Of a stretch of DNA of 14,159 bases, positions 6,931 to 14,159 are shown piece by piece. The translations under genes were made by a program, and so were the position numbers. The stretch is taken from contig VGKB01000021.1 in the NCBI GenBank assembly GCA_016867255.1, positions 1 through 14,159 of the forward strand, given 5' to 3'. Source of the stretch: Candidatus Moraniibacteriota bacterium. GTDB taxonomy: Bacteria > Patescibacteriota > Minisyncoccia > CAIUEV01. The notes under the pieces were generated by a model. That model did no database searches, was not told where the DNA came from, and saw only the letters and a list, made by a program, of their open reading frames with translations. Every line of letters starts with the position of its first letter. The stretch's first letter is position 1.

Positions 6931-8574
6931 ATGGCTAACCGAAAAAACAATCACACCAGATACATCTTTGTAACCGGCGGGGTGATGAGCGGAGTGGGGA
7001 AGGGCGTGGCCTCCTCTTCCATCGCCGCTATTTTGCAGGCGCGCGGCTTCAAAGTTACTTCAATAAAGATTGACCCCTATGTTAATGTGGATGCCGGCAC
7101 CATGAACCCCACCGAACACGGGGAAGTTTTCGTTTTGCGCGACGGCACTGAATGCGATCAAGATATGGGCAATTATGAACGATTTTTAGAATGCAGCTTG
7201 AGCCAGCACAATTACATGACCACCGGCAGCGTCTACCAAACTGTAATTGAGAAGGAGCGCGGAATGTTCTACAAAGGCAAATGCGTAGAAGTAGTGCCTC
7301 ACATTCCCTATGAAGTCATCCGCCGCATTAAAAAAGCCGGCCAGCATAATAAAGCTGATATTGTCGTAATTGAAGTTGGCGGCACTGTCGGCGAATACCA
7401 GAATGTGCTTTTTTTGGAAGCCGCCCGTATGATGAGAATGGATCTGCCCGGTAAAGTGCTTTTCGTGATGGTCAGTTTTCTGCCCATTCCCGCCAAGATC
7501 GGCGAAATGAAAACCAAACCCACCCAGTACGCCGTGCGCGCTTTAAATTCAGTGGGCATCCAGCCGGATATCATTATCGCCCGCGCGCCGGTTCCGCTGG
7601 ACAACAAACGCAAGGAAAAAATATCCATCTTTTGCAACACGCGTAAAAGAGACGTAATCTCCGCCCCCGATGTAGAATCAATTTATGACGTGCCGCTCAA
7701 CTTTGAGAAAGAAGATCTAAGCGGAAACATCCTCCAAAAACTTGGCCTCAAGCCCCGCAAAAAAGATTTTAGCAAATGGCGGGAGCTCCAAAAACAAATC
7801 CGTAACGGCGAAAGGAAGGTTAAGGTTGGAGTAGTGGGAAAATATTTCGCCACCGGCAGTTTCGTTTTGAGCGACGTTTACATTTCCGTAATTGAAGCGC
7901 TTAAGCACGCTTCCTATAAAGCTAATGTTAAACTGGAGCTCTCCTGGGTTGATTCGGAAGAATTTGAAAAAAATCCCGCTAAACTCTCTGAACTGAAAAA
8001 ATACGACGGCGTCGTGGTGCCGGGGGGTTTTGGCAGTCGGGGAGTAGAAGGGATCATCAGCGCCATCCGGTTTACCCGCGAAAACAAGATTCCCTATCTC
8101 GGACTTTGCTACGGTATGCAACTTGCGGTAATTGAATTTGCCCGCCACGCCGCCGGATTCAAAAACGCCCACACCACCGAAGTTAATCCTAAAACTCCTT
8201 ATCCGGTAATTGACATTTTGCCGGAACAAAAAACTCTATTAAACAGAAGCCAGTACGGCGGCACGATGCGCTTGGGAAGTTACCCTGCCAATATTCGGGC
8301 CAACACTCTGGCAGCAAAACTCTACGGGACGAATAATCTAAGCGAGCGCCACCGCCACCGCTACGAAGTCAATCCGAAGCACATCGCACGCCTGGAGAAA
8401 GCCGGAATCGTTTTCTCCGCCGTTTCTCCCGATCGGCGCTTAATGGAAACAATGGAACTGCCCCAAAACATTCATCCCTTCTTTGTTGCCTCCCAATTTC
8501 ACCCCGAATTCCAATCCAACCCCTTTAATCCTCATCCTCTCTTCTACGGCTTTATGAAAGCCGCCCAAAAATAA
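6931..8574 (+). CDS. pyrG: CTP synthase
   Basis: It converts UTP, ATP and glutamine into CTP, the last step of pyrimidine nucleotide synthesis. From ATG 6931 it has 547 residues, close to E. coli PyrG (545). The N-terminal amidoligase domain opens with Y-I-F-V-T-G-G-V-M-S-G-V-G-K-G (P-loop, K24), then D-P-Y-V-N-V-D, H-G-E-V-F-V and the K-T-K-P-T-Q-Y substrate motif. The C-terminal class I glutamine amidotransferase domain has the oxyanion strand P-G-G-F-G, nucleophile C393 (G-L-C-Y-G) and H524/E526 (F-H-P-E-F), so it should be fully active. A TTG at 6904 would add nine residues of low-complexity spacer translation; ATG 6931 gives the family N-terminus. No repeat insertion is seen, in contrast to several neighbours. 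The stop is TAA. Confidence 0.98.
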   Translation: MANRKNNHTRYIFVTGGVMSGVGKGVASSSIAAILQARGFKVTSIKIDPYVNVDAGTMNPTEHGEVFVLRDGTECDQDMGNYERFLECSLSQHNYMTTGSVYQTVIEKERGMFYKGKCVEVVPHIPYEVIRRIKKAGQHNKADIVVIEVGGTVGEYQNVLFLEAARMMRMDLPGKVLFVMVSFLPIPAKIGEMKTKPTQYAVRALNSVGIQPDIIIARAPVPLDNKRKEKISIFCNTRKRDVISAPDVESIYDVPLNFEKEDLSGNILQKLGLKPRKKDFSKWRELQKQIRNGERKVKVGVVGKYFATGSFVLSDVYISVIEALKHASYKANVKLELSWVDSEEFEKNPAKLSELKKYDGVVVPGGFGSRGVEGIISAIRFTRENKIPYLGLCYGMQLAVIEFARHAAGFKNAHTTEVNPKTPYPVIDILPEQKTLLNRSQYGGTMRLGSYPANIRANTLAAKLYGTNNLSERHRHRYEVNPKHIARLEKAGIVFSAVSPDRRLMETMELPQNIHPFFVASQFHPEFQSNPFNPHPLFYGFMKAAQK

Positions 8575-8667
8575 AATTTATTTATAGTTATGAATGTTCT
8601 ACTCACCTTTTTCTTAAAATTCCATTATCATTTCTTTAAGCTATCCGTTTAAATTTTAATTAACCCC
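8575..8667. other. AT-rich spacer between pyrG and pilC
   Basis: There are 93 nt with no recognisable hairpin with T-tract, no promoter that I would defend and no Shine-Dalgarno motif before the GTG. A 20-codon ATG frame beginning at 8590 matches nothing known and is not called. Confidence 0.4.
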
Positions 8668-9885
8668 GTGTCCTTATACACTTACCGCGCCCGAGACGAA
8701 AAAGGACAAGCAATCTCCGGGATAATGCCGGCGGAAAACAAAGTTGAACTGGCCCACATCCTGAAAAACCAAGGATTGCTTTTGGTGTTTGCCAGCCAAA
8801 AAACAGACAAAAAAAAACTAAACTGGCAGGGCTTGCCGTTTCTCAGAGGAGTCTCCCTCACCGAAAAAATGATGTTTGCCAAACACCTTGCAGTGATGGT
8901 AAAATCGGGATTGCCCATCCCCCGCGCCCTGGAAATTCTCTCCATTCAGACAAAATCAAACTATTTTCGCGAGGCGCTTAATAACATTAAGGAAAAAATT
9001 AAAACCGGTAGTTCTTTGGCGGATAGCCTTCAGGACTACCCCCGCGTTTTTCCTCCTCTTTTCACCAGTTCCATTCGCATCGGAGAAATCGGCGGTACTT
9101 TAGAGGAAGTGCTGGAGCTTCTTGCTCTTCAGATGCAAAAAGAACATGACATCCGCGCCAAAGTGCGCGGCGCTATGATTTATCCCTCGGTTATCGTTGT
9201 CGTAATGATTATAATTGCCGTTCTGATGATGATCTTCGTTGTTCCCAGTCTTATGAAAATATTTTCCGAAATGAACATTGAATTGCCTATTACCACCCGA
9301 ATAATAATCGCCGTCAGCAATCTGCTGGCCGGCCATATTATCATTTCCCTGGTCGGTCTGGTAACCGTTCCCTTGCTACTGTTATTTTTCAAAGCCAGCC
9401 CGCTAGGCAAGAAATTCTTCCACTTTGTCTTTATTCACACCCCTTTAGTGAAAAATATCATTAAAAAAGTCTACATTGCCCGAATTGCAAGAACTTTAAG
9501 CTCGCTTCTCAAAAGCGGGGTGGCTATCGTAAATGCCCTTGATATTATTGCCGACTCTCTGGAAAACACTTATTTTAAAAGAGCTGTAAAAAACGCTTCA
9601 GAAATGGTACAAAAAGGCGCTCCTCTAAACAAATCCCTGGCTAACTTTCCCGAACTTTTTGCCCCCATGGTTATCCAAATAGTCCGGGTGGGAGAGGAAA
9701 CGGGCAGTTCTGAACAAATACTTTCTCAACTAGCCGACTTTTATGAAAAAGAGGTGGATGACATCACCAAGAATTTAAGTTCAGTAATTAAACCGGCGCT
9801 TATTCTCATTATTGGCGGCGCCGTCGGTTTTTTTGCCATCTCCGTCATCCAGCCAATGTATATGGTGATGGATTACATGGAATAA
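8668..9885 (+). CDS. pilC: Type IV pilus / type II secretion platform protein (PilC/GspF family)
   Basis: Members are the inner-membrane platform that couples the assembly ATPase to pilin polymerisation. The 405 residues match family length (~400). The start Y-T-Y-R-A-R-D-E-K-G is typical of the N-terminal region. Two T2SF repeats follow: repeat 1 ~66-190 (V-K-S-G-L-P-I-P-R-A-L-E-I-L, then I-G-E-I-G-G-T-L) and repeat 2 ~271-395 (L-K-S-G-V-A-I-V-N-A-L, then V-G-E-E-T-G). Membrane segments lie near 171-194, 220-242 and 373-397. The start is GTG 8668, supported by the conserved N-terminus; no ribosome-binding motif precedes it. No pilB, pilT or pilin gene is adjacent. The split between PilC (pili) and GspF (secretion) cannot be made from this gene alone; in this type of organism a type IV pilus is more likely. 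The stop is TAA. Confidence 0.93.
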   Translation: MSLYTYRARDEKGQAISGIMPAENKVELAHILKNQGLLLVFASQKTDKKKLNWQGLPFLRGVSLTEKMMFAKHLAVMVKSGLPIPRALEILSIQTKSNYFREALNNIKEKIKTGSSLADSLQDYPRVFPPLFTSSIRIGEIGGTLEEVLELLALQMQKEHDIRAKVRGAMIYPSVIVVVMIIIAVLMMIFVVPSLMKIFSEMNIELPITTRIIIAVSNLLAGHIIISLVGLVTVPLLLLFFKASPLGKKFFHFVFIHTPLVKNIIKKVYIARIARTLSSLLKSGVAIVNALDIIADSLENTYFKRAVKNASEMVQKGAPLNKSLANFPELFAPMVIQIVRVGEETGSSEQILSQLADFYEKEVDDITKNLSSVIKPALILIIGGAVGFFAISVIQPMYMVMDYME

Positions 9886-9970
9886 ACGGAATTACAAGGT
9901 CTTAAAGTTTGTAAATTTTCTAAAGAAAAGATTAGTTGCTTTTGAATACATTCTTTTCCTTTATGAACTT

Positions 9971-9976
9971 TATAAT
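9971..9976 (+). promoter_or_regulatory. Candidate -10 box before the glycosyltransferase gene
   Basis: A perfect TATAAT lies 11 nt before the TTG start in an AT-rich spacer. No -35 hexamer at normal spacing is visible; TTGAAT at 9942-9947 is 23 nt away. If used, the transcript would have almost no 5' leader, which would fit the lack of a Shine-Dalgarno motif. Confidence 0.35.
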
Positions 9977-9987
9977 TTTATACTATT

Positions 9988-11193
9988 TTGCGTATCGCCA
10001 TTGACGCTCGTTTTATTAATCCTGAAAATCGGGGGCTTTCCACTTATACCCGCAATTTGGTTTTTGAACTGGCCAAAATTGACCGAAAAAACTTGTATTA
10101 CATTTTATTACGGGAAAAAGATTGTGCGACCCTCGGTCGTAGCCGAGGGCAGGCTCAGTTACGCTTCAATAATCCAAACTTTAAAATCATTCGGGCTGAA
10201 GCCCATTGGTACGGACTAAAAGAACAAATCGCTATCCCCAAAATATTACATCGGCTTAAGCCGGATCTGACTCATTTTCCGCACTTCAATGTGCCGGTAA
10301 CTTATAATCAACCCTTCATCACTACAATTCATGACTTAATTTTGTTTGCTTTCCCAACCAAAAAGGCAACCACGCTGGGGCCGCTAAAATACGCAGTGAA
10401 GAACTGGGCTTACCGAATGACTATCGGCCACGCCGTATCAAAATCAAAAGCCATAATTGCTGTTTCTCAAAGTACCGCGCAGGACATTTTACGTTTCTTC
10501 ACGAATGCGGACAGTCGTAAGATTTTTACAATTTATGAAGGTGCCGGAGGTGAAGATGATGATAAAATTAAGCAATATGCCGAGCTCTCTTCCGCAACCC
10601 GGCAGAAATGGCTTGAGAAAAAGTTGCGGTTAAAAACCCCTTATATCTTTTATTTGGGCGGGGCCTACCCTCACAAAAATCTAGAGCGGCTGGTATTCGC
10701 TTTTAACGGCGCCAGCAAAAATTATCGCGAGAAAAAGGGAGAAGAATTGCACCTTGTGATAGCTGGAGGAAAGGACTATTTTTTTAAGAGATTAAAAGAT
10801 TCAGTGATTAAAAGCAAAATAAAGAATGTGATTTTCCCGGGATTCGTTTCCAATCGTAAAACTTTGGAATTTTTATATCAAGAAGCGCTTTTCTGTATCT
10901 TCCCCTCGCTCTATGAAGGATTTGGCCTGCCGCCGCTGGAGGCGTTAAAACGCGGCAAACTAGTGCTCTGCAACAAAGGCACCTGTTTTCCGGAAATTCT
11001 GGGAGACTCGGTAGTCTATTTTGACGGAAAATCGGTAACCGATATGAGTGAAAAGATAGCTGAAGCGGTAAAAAACCTAACCAGTCTTAAAAAAGAATAT
11101 TTGCCCCGCGCCAAAGAGACCATCCAAAAATACAGCTGGACCAAAATGGCCCGCGAGACATTGGAACTCTATAAAAAAGCATTAGAAAAATAG
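9988..11193 (+). CDS. Glycosyltransferase, GT-B fold, family 4 type
   Basis: It is probably a retaining, nucleotide-sugar-dependent transferase acting at the cytoplasmic face in surface polysaccharide or glycoconjugate synthesis. The 401 residues start M-R-I-A-I-D-A-R-F with the N-R-G-L-S-T-Y-T-R-N loop typical of this subgroup. The acceptor domain includes T-T-I-H-D-L and A-V-S-Q-S-T. The donor domain begins at Y-I-F-Y-L-G-G-A-Y-P-H-K-N-L-E-R and contains V-I-A-G-G-K, F-P-G-F-V-S and the E-x7-E motif E310-G-F-G-L-P-P-L-E318, then C-F-P-E-I-L-G-D. The TTG start at 9988 is set by the conserved first residues. Residues 47-57 (A-T-L-G-R-S-R-G-Q-A-Q) come from a palindromic repeat and look inserted before the F-K-I-I-R-A-E strand. 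A strong terminator follows. Donor and acceptor sugars cannot be told. Confidence 0.93.
   Translation: MRIAIDARFINPENRGLSTYTRNLVFELAKIDRKNLYYILLREKDCATLGRSRGQAQLRFNNPNFKIIRAEAHWYGLKEQIAIPKILHRLKPDLTHFPHFNVPVTYNQPFITTIHDLILFAFPTKKATTLGPLKYAVKNWAYRMTIGHAVSKSKAIIAVSQSTAQDILRFFTNADSRKIFTIYEGAGGEDDDKIKQYAELSSATRQKWLEKKLRLKTPYIFYLGGAYPHKNLERLVFAFNGASKNYREKKGEELHLVIAGGKDYFFKRLKDSVIKSKIKNVIFPGFVSNRKTLEFLYQEALFCIFPSLYEGFGLPPLEALKRGKLVLCNKGTCFPEILGDSVVYFDGKSVTDMSEKIAEAVKNLTSLKKEYLPRAKETIQKYSWTKMARETLELYKKALEK
10130..10149 (+). repeat. Perfect palindrome inside the glycosyltransferase gene
   Basis: CCCTCGG (10130-10136) and CCGAGGG (10143-10149) pair perfectly around a 6-nt loop containing CGTAG. In frame it encodes T-L-G-R-S-R-G within residues 47-57, a loop of the N-terminal domain that usually has no such sequence. 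The CGTAGCC core is shared with the uvrC repeat at 2096-2123. Confidence 0.65.
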
Positions 11194-11238
11194 CCGAGCT
11201 TCATTTTACCGATAAACTTCAATTGAAAAACTTTAAAT

Positions 11239-11281
11239 CAGCACTGCCTAAAAACTATCCACCAAGCAGTGCTGTTTTTAT
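11239..11281 (+). terminator. Intrinsic terminator after the glycosyltransferase gene
   Basis: CAGCACTGC (11239-11247) pairs perfectly with GCAGTGCTG (11266-11274) across an 18-nt loop and is followed at once by TTTTTATT. It lies 46 nt after the TAG stop. The large loop is unusual but the stem and T-tract are clear. It separates the glycosyltransferase from the DUF4012 transcript. Confidence 0.82.
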
Positions 11282-11309
11282 TAGTAAAACTGATTTTCAA
11301 TGTTATAAT
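11281..11309 (+). promoter_or_regulatory. Extended -10 promoter for the DUF4012 gene
   Basis: TGT followed by TATAAT (11301-11309) is a full extended -10 element. The -35 candidate TTAGTA at 11281-11286, 17 nt upstream, is weak, as is common with extended -10 promoters. Transcription would start near 11316 and leave a leader of about 90 nt before ATG 11405. Its place just behind the terminator supports it. Confidence 0.6.
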
Positions 11310-11404
11310 ATTTTTGATTTGGAACTAGCAAACAGGACTAGGAATTTTTGTGTTTGCTGCGCTTCCTGCGTTCCGTGTTTAATGTCCCACGTTTCATAAA
11401 AAAT

Positions 11405-14159
11405 ATGTCGCTAGACCTGATAAAAAAACAAAAAGCTCACATCCGGAAGGAAAAACGAAAAATTGCCGAAAGTATTGAGTTTAGCCAGCATCCTTTGGCA
11501 TACCAACCCACTCCCAAGGGCAGGGAAGCAGCCGTTAAGGAAAACATTAAGAGTTCCGGCCGAGGGGCTTTGGACATGGCGGGAAAAATCCGAAAAAAAT
11601 CACCCGGCAAATTCACGATTGCGCCAGACCGTAACTCCGCCGCTTTCTCGGTTAGTCGTTGGCAGCCAACGACTTCAGGAAGGAAGGGGAGGCACATTTC
11701 CGATGTCTTTGTTCCCCGTTCGCCAATCCTTACTCAAAAAAACAGCTTTACCGATCTCTCACAAAGAAATAAAAAATCTTTCCAGGGGCTGCTTTCTCAT
11801 CCTTCCTATCCCGGCTATCGGGAAAAAGCCACCCTAAAAATAAAAATTCAATCTGACCGCGACGAAATAAAAAAGCGTTTGGGGGAGGGAGAGGAGGAGC
11901 TTCCCAAATACTCCCCAGACGACATATTAAATTTGCAAGACGAAAACAGAATTTTACCCGATAATTTTAACCCTTACGGAACAACGGTAAAGTTATCATT
12001 TATGAAAGCTGAAAAATCGGAAATAAAAAAAGAAACCGCCAGCAACGAAAAACCCAAAACCGAAAAGAAAGAAAAAGGGAAAAAGGGAAGGAATTTGGAA
12101 TTTGGAATTTTGAATCTGAAGCAAAAACCAAAATCCGAGACTCTAAATTCCAAATTTAAAATCAGAGACCCTATTCCTTCCGTCGTCCCACAAAACGAAA
12201 AATATATCGCGGTGGAAGAAGAGGAGGTTTCACCCGCCAACATCATTAACGATTATATTCCCGCCTACGCTCCGCCGGCACAACCCGCCCCAAGAAAGCA
12301 AACCAAGCAAAAAGTATCTTTTAAGCCATTTTTAACTTCAAAAATCCAAAAAACGTTCGCCCTTCTCTGGCAAAAAATAAGAGATAAAGATTATTTCTCC
12401 CGCCAAAGAAACCAGGTTGTCGCCATGGAGATTATGGACAAGACACCAGCCAATTACTCAACAGAATACCAGATTGAGGCCGGCGATTTTTCCTCTCAAT
12501 CCGGTTCGCCCAGTTCGCCGAATCCGCTAAACCCGCCGGATCAATCCAATAGCCCGACTGTCGCCGAGACTTGGTCCAACCAAATTCTCCCTCCCAACGA
12601 AGAACTGGTCATCCGTGAAGCCGCTGAAAAAACCAAAGATTTTTGGCGGGTTTTCAAGAATATATTTCTCGCTTTTCGCTCTCCCAACGCCAAACGCTCA
12701 GCCATTGTTTTAGGAATCGGCATTATCATTTCCCTGATGATACCATTGGGAGCTTACATCCAAAAAGTAATTGAAGCCAAAAACCGGATAGAAGAACAAA
12801 GTAACGAGGCCTACAAAAACGTAAAATCAGCCAAATCTGCTATGATTTCCGCCAAACCCGAAGAGGCCCGCAAAAATTTTGAAAGCGCCTACCAAAATTT
12901 CCTAAACGCTAACAAATCCCTTGATGAAATTGGCGGCTCAATGCTTTCTATAATTAAAGTACTACCCGGAGGGTCCAAAGTGAAAAGCGGAGAAAACCTT
13001 TTGGAAGCGGGAAAACACTTGGCCTTTGCCGGCCAAATCATCTCTGAATCCTTTGACGTTTTTTTGGGCAATGAGGGGGCTCTTAAGAAGAAATTCTTCG
13101 CGGTGGACAACCTGTCAACCCTAAAAGAAGCTTCGGGCTTTAAGCCCGCTGGAAGATCGGACCATACCGAAAATCTCACTAGTGCCATCGTTGTTTTTCA
13201 GGAAAAACTGGCTCGCGCCAAAGGAGAGCTGGAACAAGCGGCAAGCTATTTAAACCGGATCAAGATCGGCGACCTTCCCGAAGAAAAAAGAGAGGAATTC
13301 GTCCTACTGCAAGAAAAACTGCCTGCCGTCGTTGAGGGAATCAATAATTTCTCTCTTAGTGCAAATACTATTCTTGACGTGCTGGGCCATAAAGTGGCCA
13401 AACAATACCTCTTCCTTTTTCAAAACAATGACGAGATTCGCGCCACCGGCGGCTTTATCGGCACTTACGGAATACTTAAAATAGAAGAGGGCAATGTCTC
13501 CCAACTTATGATTGACGGGATCTATAATCCAGACGGCCAGCTTAAAGAAAGGGTAATTCCGCCCAAACCAATCCAAAAAATGAGCGCCACTTGGTCCATG
13601 CACGACGCTAACTGGTGGCCGGACTTTCCTAAAAGCGCGGAAAAAGTAGCTTGGTTTTACGAAAAAACTGGCGGACCGGCCGTTGACGGCGTAATCGCCT
13701 TCACTCCCAAACTGCTCCGGGAGCTTCTAAAAATCACCGGCCCAATAAACCACGAAAAATACGGCACGGTAGTCACTGCGGAAAATTTCGTGGAGGTAAC
13801 CCAAAATAAAGTTGAAGTAGAATATGACAAAAAACTCAACCGGCCCAAGCAATTTTTAGCCGACCTCGCACCGATAATCTTGGAAAAAATTTTCAGTTCG
13901 CCGCCGGAGAAGTGGATTGAAATTATGTCAGTTTTTTCCGACTGCCTGGAAAGCCGCTCTATCGTAATGTACTTTTTTGACTACAATATCCAGAAAACCA
14001 TCTCCGACTTGGGCTGGTCTGGAGAAATCCTCACCACTCCCAAAGACTATTTTTCGGTGGTCAACGCCAATATTAGCGGCCTCAAGACCGACCGAATGGT
14101 TGAACAAAAAATCAGCCACCTGGCAGAGATAAAGCCCGACGGATCAATCGTGGACACCC
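11405..14159 (+). CDS. DUF4012 membrane protein with long N-terminal extension (3' end outside window)
   Basis: The frame is open from ATG 11405 to the window end, 918 codons without a stop, so the C-terminus is missing. Residues 1-430 are hydrophilic, Lys/Glu/Ser/Pro-rich and probably disordered and cytoplasmic, with a Pro/Ser stretch at ~365-385. One membrane segment lies at ~432-453 (I-V-L-G-I-G-I-I-I-S-L-M-I-P-L), followed by helical, Ala/Lys/Glu-rich residues (~455-505), probably coiled. The DUF4012 signature is at ~669-691: L-F-L-F-Q-N-N-D-E-I-R-A-T-G-G-F-I-G. The domain has no known function; in envelope-type neighbourhoods it is often near glycosyltransferases, as here. Topology would put DUF4012 outside the membrane. 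Three repeat-like inserts occur at residues 84-90, ~229-254 and ~577-582. In-frame TTG/GTG codons occur upstream after a TAG at 11339, but ATG 11405 gives the first plausible N-terminus (M-S-L-D-L-I-K-K). No Shine-Dalgarno motif is seen. Confidence 0.9.
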   Translation, partial: MSLDLIKKQKAHIRKEKRKIAESIEFSQHPLAYQPTPKGREAAVKENIKSSGRGALDMAGKIRKKSPGKFTIAPDRNSAAFSVSRWQPTTSGRKGRHISDVFVPRSPILTQKNSFTDLSQRNKKSFQGLLSHPSYPGYREKATLKIKIQSDRDEIKKRLGEGEEELPKYSPDDILNLQDENRILPDNFNPYGTTVKLSFMKAEKSEIKKETASNEKPKTEKKEKGKKGRNLEFGILNLKQKPKSETLNSKFKIRDPIPSVVPQNEKYIAVEEEEVSPANIINDYIPAYAPPAQPAPRKQTKQKVSFKPFLTSKIQKTFALLWQKIRDKDYFSRQRNQVVAMEIMDKTPANYSTEYQIEAGDFSSQSGSPSSPNPLNPPDQSNSPTVAETWSNQILPPNEELVIREAAEKTKDFWRVFKNIFLAFRSPNAKRSAIVLGIGIIISLMIPLGAYIQKVIEAKNRIEEQSNEAYKNVKSAKSAMISAKPEEARKNFESAYQNFLNANKSLDEIGGSMLSIIKVLPGGSKVKSGENLLEAGKHLAFAGQIISESFDVFLGNEGALKKKFFAVDNLSTLKEASGFKPAGRSDHTENLTSAIVVFQEKLARAKGELEQAASYLNRIKIGDLPEEKREEFVLLQEKLPAVVEGINNFSLSANTILDVLGHKVAKQYLFLFQNNDEIRATGGFIGTYGILKIEEGNVSQLMIDGIYNPDGQLKERVIPPKPIQKMSATWSMHDANWWPDFPKSAEKVAWFYEKTGGPAVDGVIAFTPKLLRELLKITGPINHEKYGTVVTAENFVEVTQNKVEVEYDKKLNRPKQFLADLAPIILEKIFSSPPEKWIEIMSVFSDCLESRSIVMYFFDYNIQKTISDLGWSGEILTTPKDYFSVVNANISGLKTDRMVEQKISHLAEIKPDGSIVDT
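11654..11674 (+). repeat. Perfect 9-bp hairpin inside the DUF4012 gene
   Basis: AGTCGTTGG (11654-11662) and CCAACGACT (11666-11674) pair perfectly around CAG. In frame it encodes S-R-W-Q-P-T-T in the disordered N-terminal region. The strength of the hairpin is unusual for coding DNA. Confidence 0.65.
12092..12156 (+). repeat. AATTTGGAATTT inverted repeat inside the DUF4012 gene
   Basis: AATTTGGAATTT occurs twice in overlap (12092-12103 and 12099-12110). Its exact reverse complement AAATTCCAAATT lies at 12145-12156, with further loose pairing outside. It encodes a stretch around residues 229-254 (L-E-F-G-I-L-N-L ... L-N-S-K-F-K-I) that breaks an otherwise charged Lys/Glu-rich region. The base composition is like intergenic DNA, not like the flanking codons. 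Confidence 0.65.
13134..13148 (+). repeat. CGGGCTT-T-AAGCCCG palindrome inside the DUF4012 gene
   Basis: A perfect 7-bp arm pair around a single T, inside a wider imperfect palindrome (13128-13153). It encodes part of S-G-F-K-P-A-G at residues ~577-582, in a loop of the extracytoplasmic part before DUF4012 proper. Confidence 0.5.

Noticed and set aside
7717..8229. A 170-codon minus-strand frame opposite pyrG
   Set aside because: It lies fully antisense to the conserved PyrG catalytic region and shows no recognisable domain.
8590..8652. A 20-codon ATG frame between pyrG and pilC
   Set aside because: Too short, no ribosome-binding motif, and no similarity that I recognise.
11463..11837. A 124-codon plus-strand frame in the DUF4012 region
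   Set aside because: It overlaps the long open frame from 11405, is Arg/Pro-rich without any motif, and is best explained as an out-of-frame shadow.
1..14159. UGA recoded as glycine, as in Gracilibacteria and Absconditabacteria
   Set aside because: All long genes have family-normal ends without crossing UGA. No gene here ends in UGA (six TAA, two TAG), but eight genes are too few to infer recoding and none contains an in-frame UGA.
1..14159. CRISPR array, tRNA, rRNA, transposase or integrase
   Set aside because: No evenly spaced identical repeats, no cloverleaf pattern with CCA end and no transposase or integrase motifs were seen in any frame read.

Overview
The window looks like part of a chromosome from the Candidate Phyla Radiation (Patescibacteria), most likely a Parcubacteria-type lineage. 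The reasons are a short UvrC, a threonyl-tRNA synthetase without its TGS domain, a large DUF4012 membrane protein, a PilC homologue, start codons without Shine-Dalgarno motifs, and many palindromic repeats both between and inside genes. This assignment is an inference; there is no rRNA or other phylogenetic marker to confirm it. The standard bacterial code fits. All seven complete genes whose full reading frame is seen, plus the 3' end of uvrA, stop at TAA or TAG, and none needs UGA read through.

Layout. Positions 1-1815 hold the 3' two thirds of uvrA. A 109-bp inverted-repeat element (1841-1949) follows, then a compact uvrC (1967-3238). After a short repeat-like spacer comes a polytopic membrane protein of unknown function (3423-4196), nearly abutting thrS (4214-5998). 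A lone minus-strand gene for a TIM-barrel, xylose-isomerase-like protein (6030-6740) converges on thrS and diverges from pyrG (6931-8574). Then come a pilC/gspF-type inner-membrane platform gene (8668-9885), a family-4-type glycosyltransferase (9988-11193) with a clear intrinsic terminator, and the first 918 codons of a DUF4012 protein (11405 to the window end) with its own extended -10 promoter.

Function. The window mixes housekeeping (nucleotide excision repair, tRNAThr charging, CTP synthesis) with cell-surface functions (type IV pilus or secretion platform, glycosyltransfer, DUF4012 envelope protein). I see no defence system, CRISPR array, transposase, tRNA or rRNA, and no clear new multi-gene system.

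The most interesting signal is a set of short palindromic or tandem repeats of intergenic type sitting inside coding sequence in frame. A related 27-nt palindrome lies in uvrA and uvrC in the same reading frame, so both proteins carry the peptide pattern A-R-x-S-L-G-E-x-G. Unrelated palindromes or tandem repeats lie in the uvrC linker, the membrane protein, the glycosyltransferase and three places in the DUF4012 gene. This recalls protein-coding palindromic elements known from Rickettsia. A second notable point is the stripped-down UvrC: it lacks the C-terminal helix-hairpin-helix region and an inter-domain segment, and keeps only two of the four cysteines of the family's cysteine cluster. Family comparisons here are made from memory, without alignments or searches.
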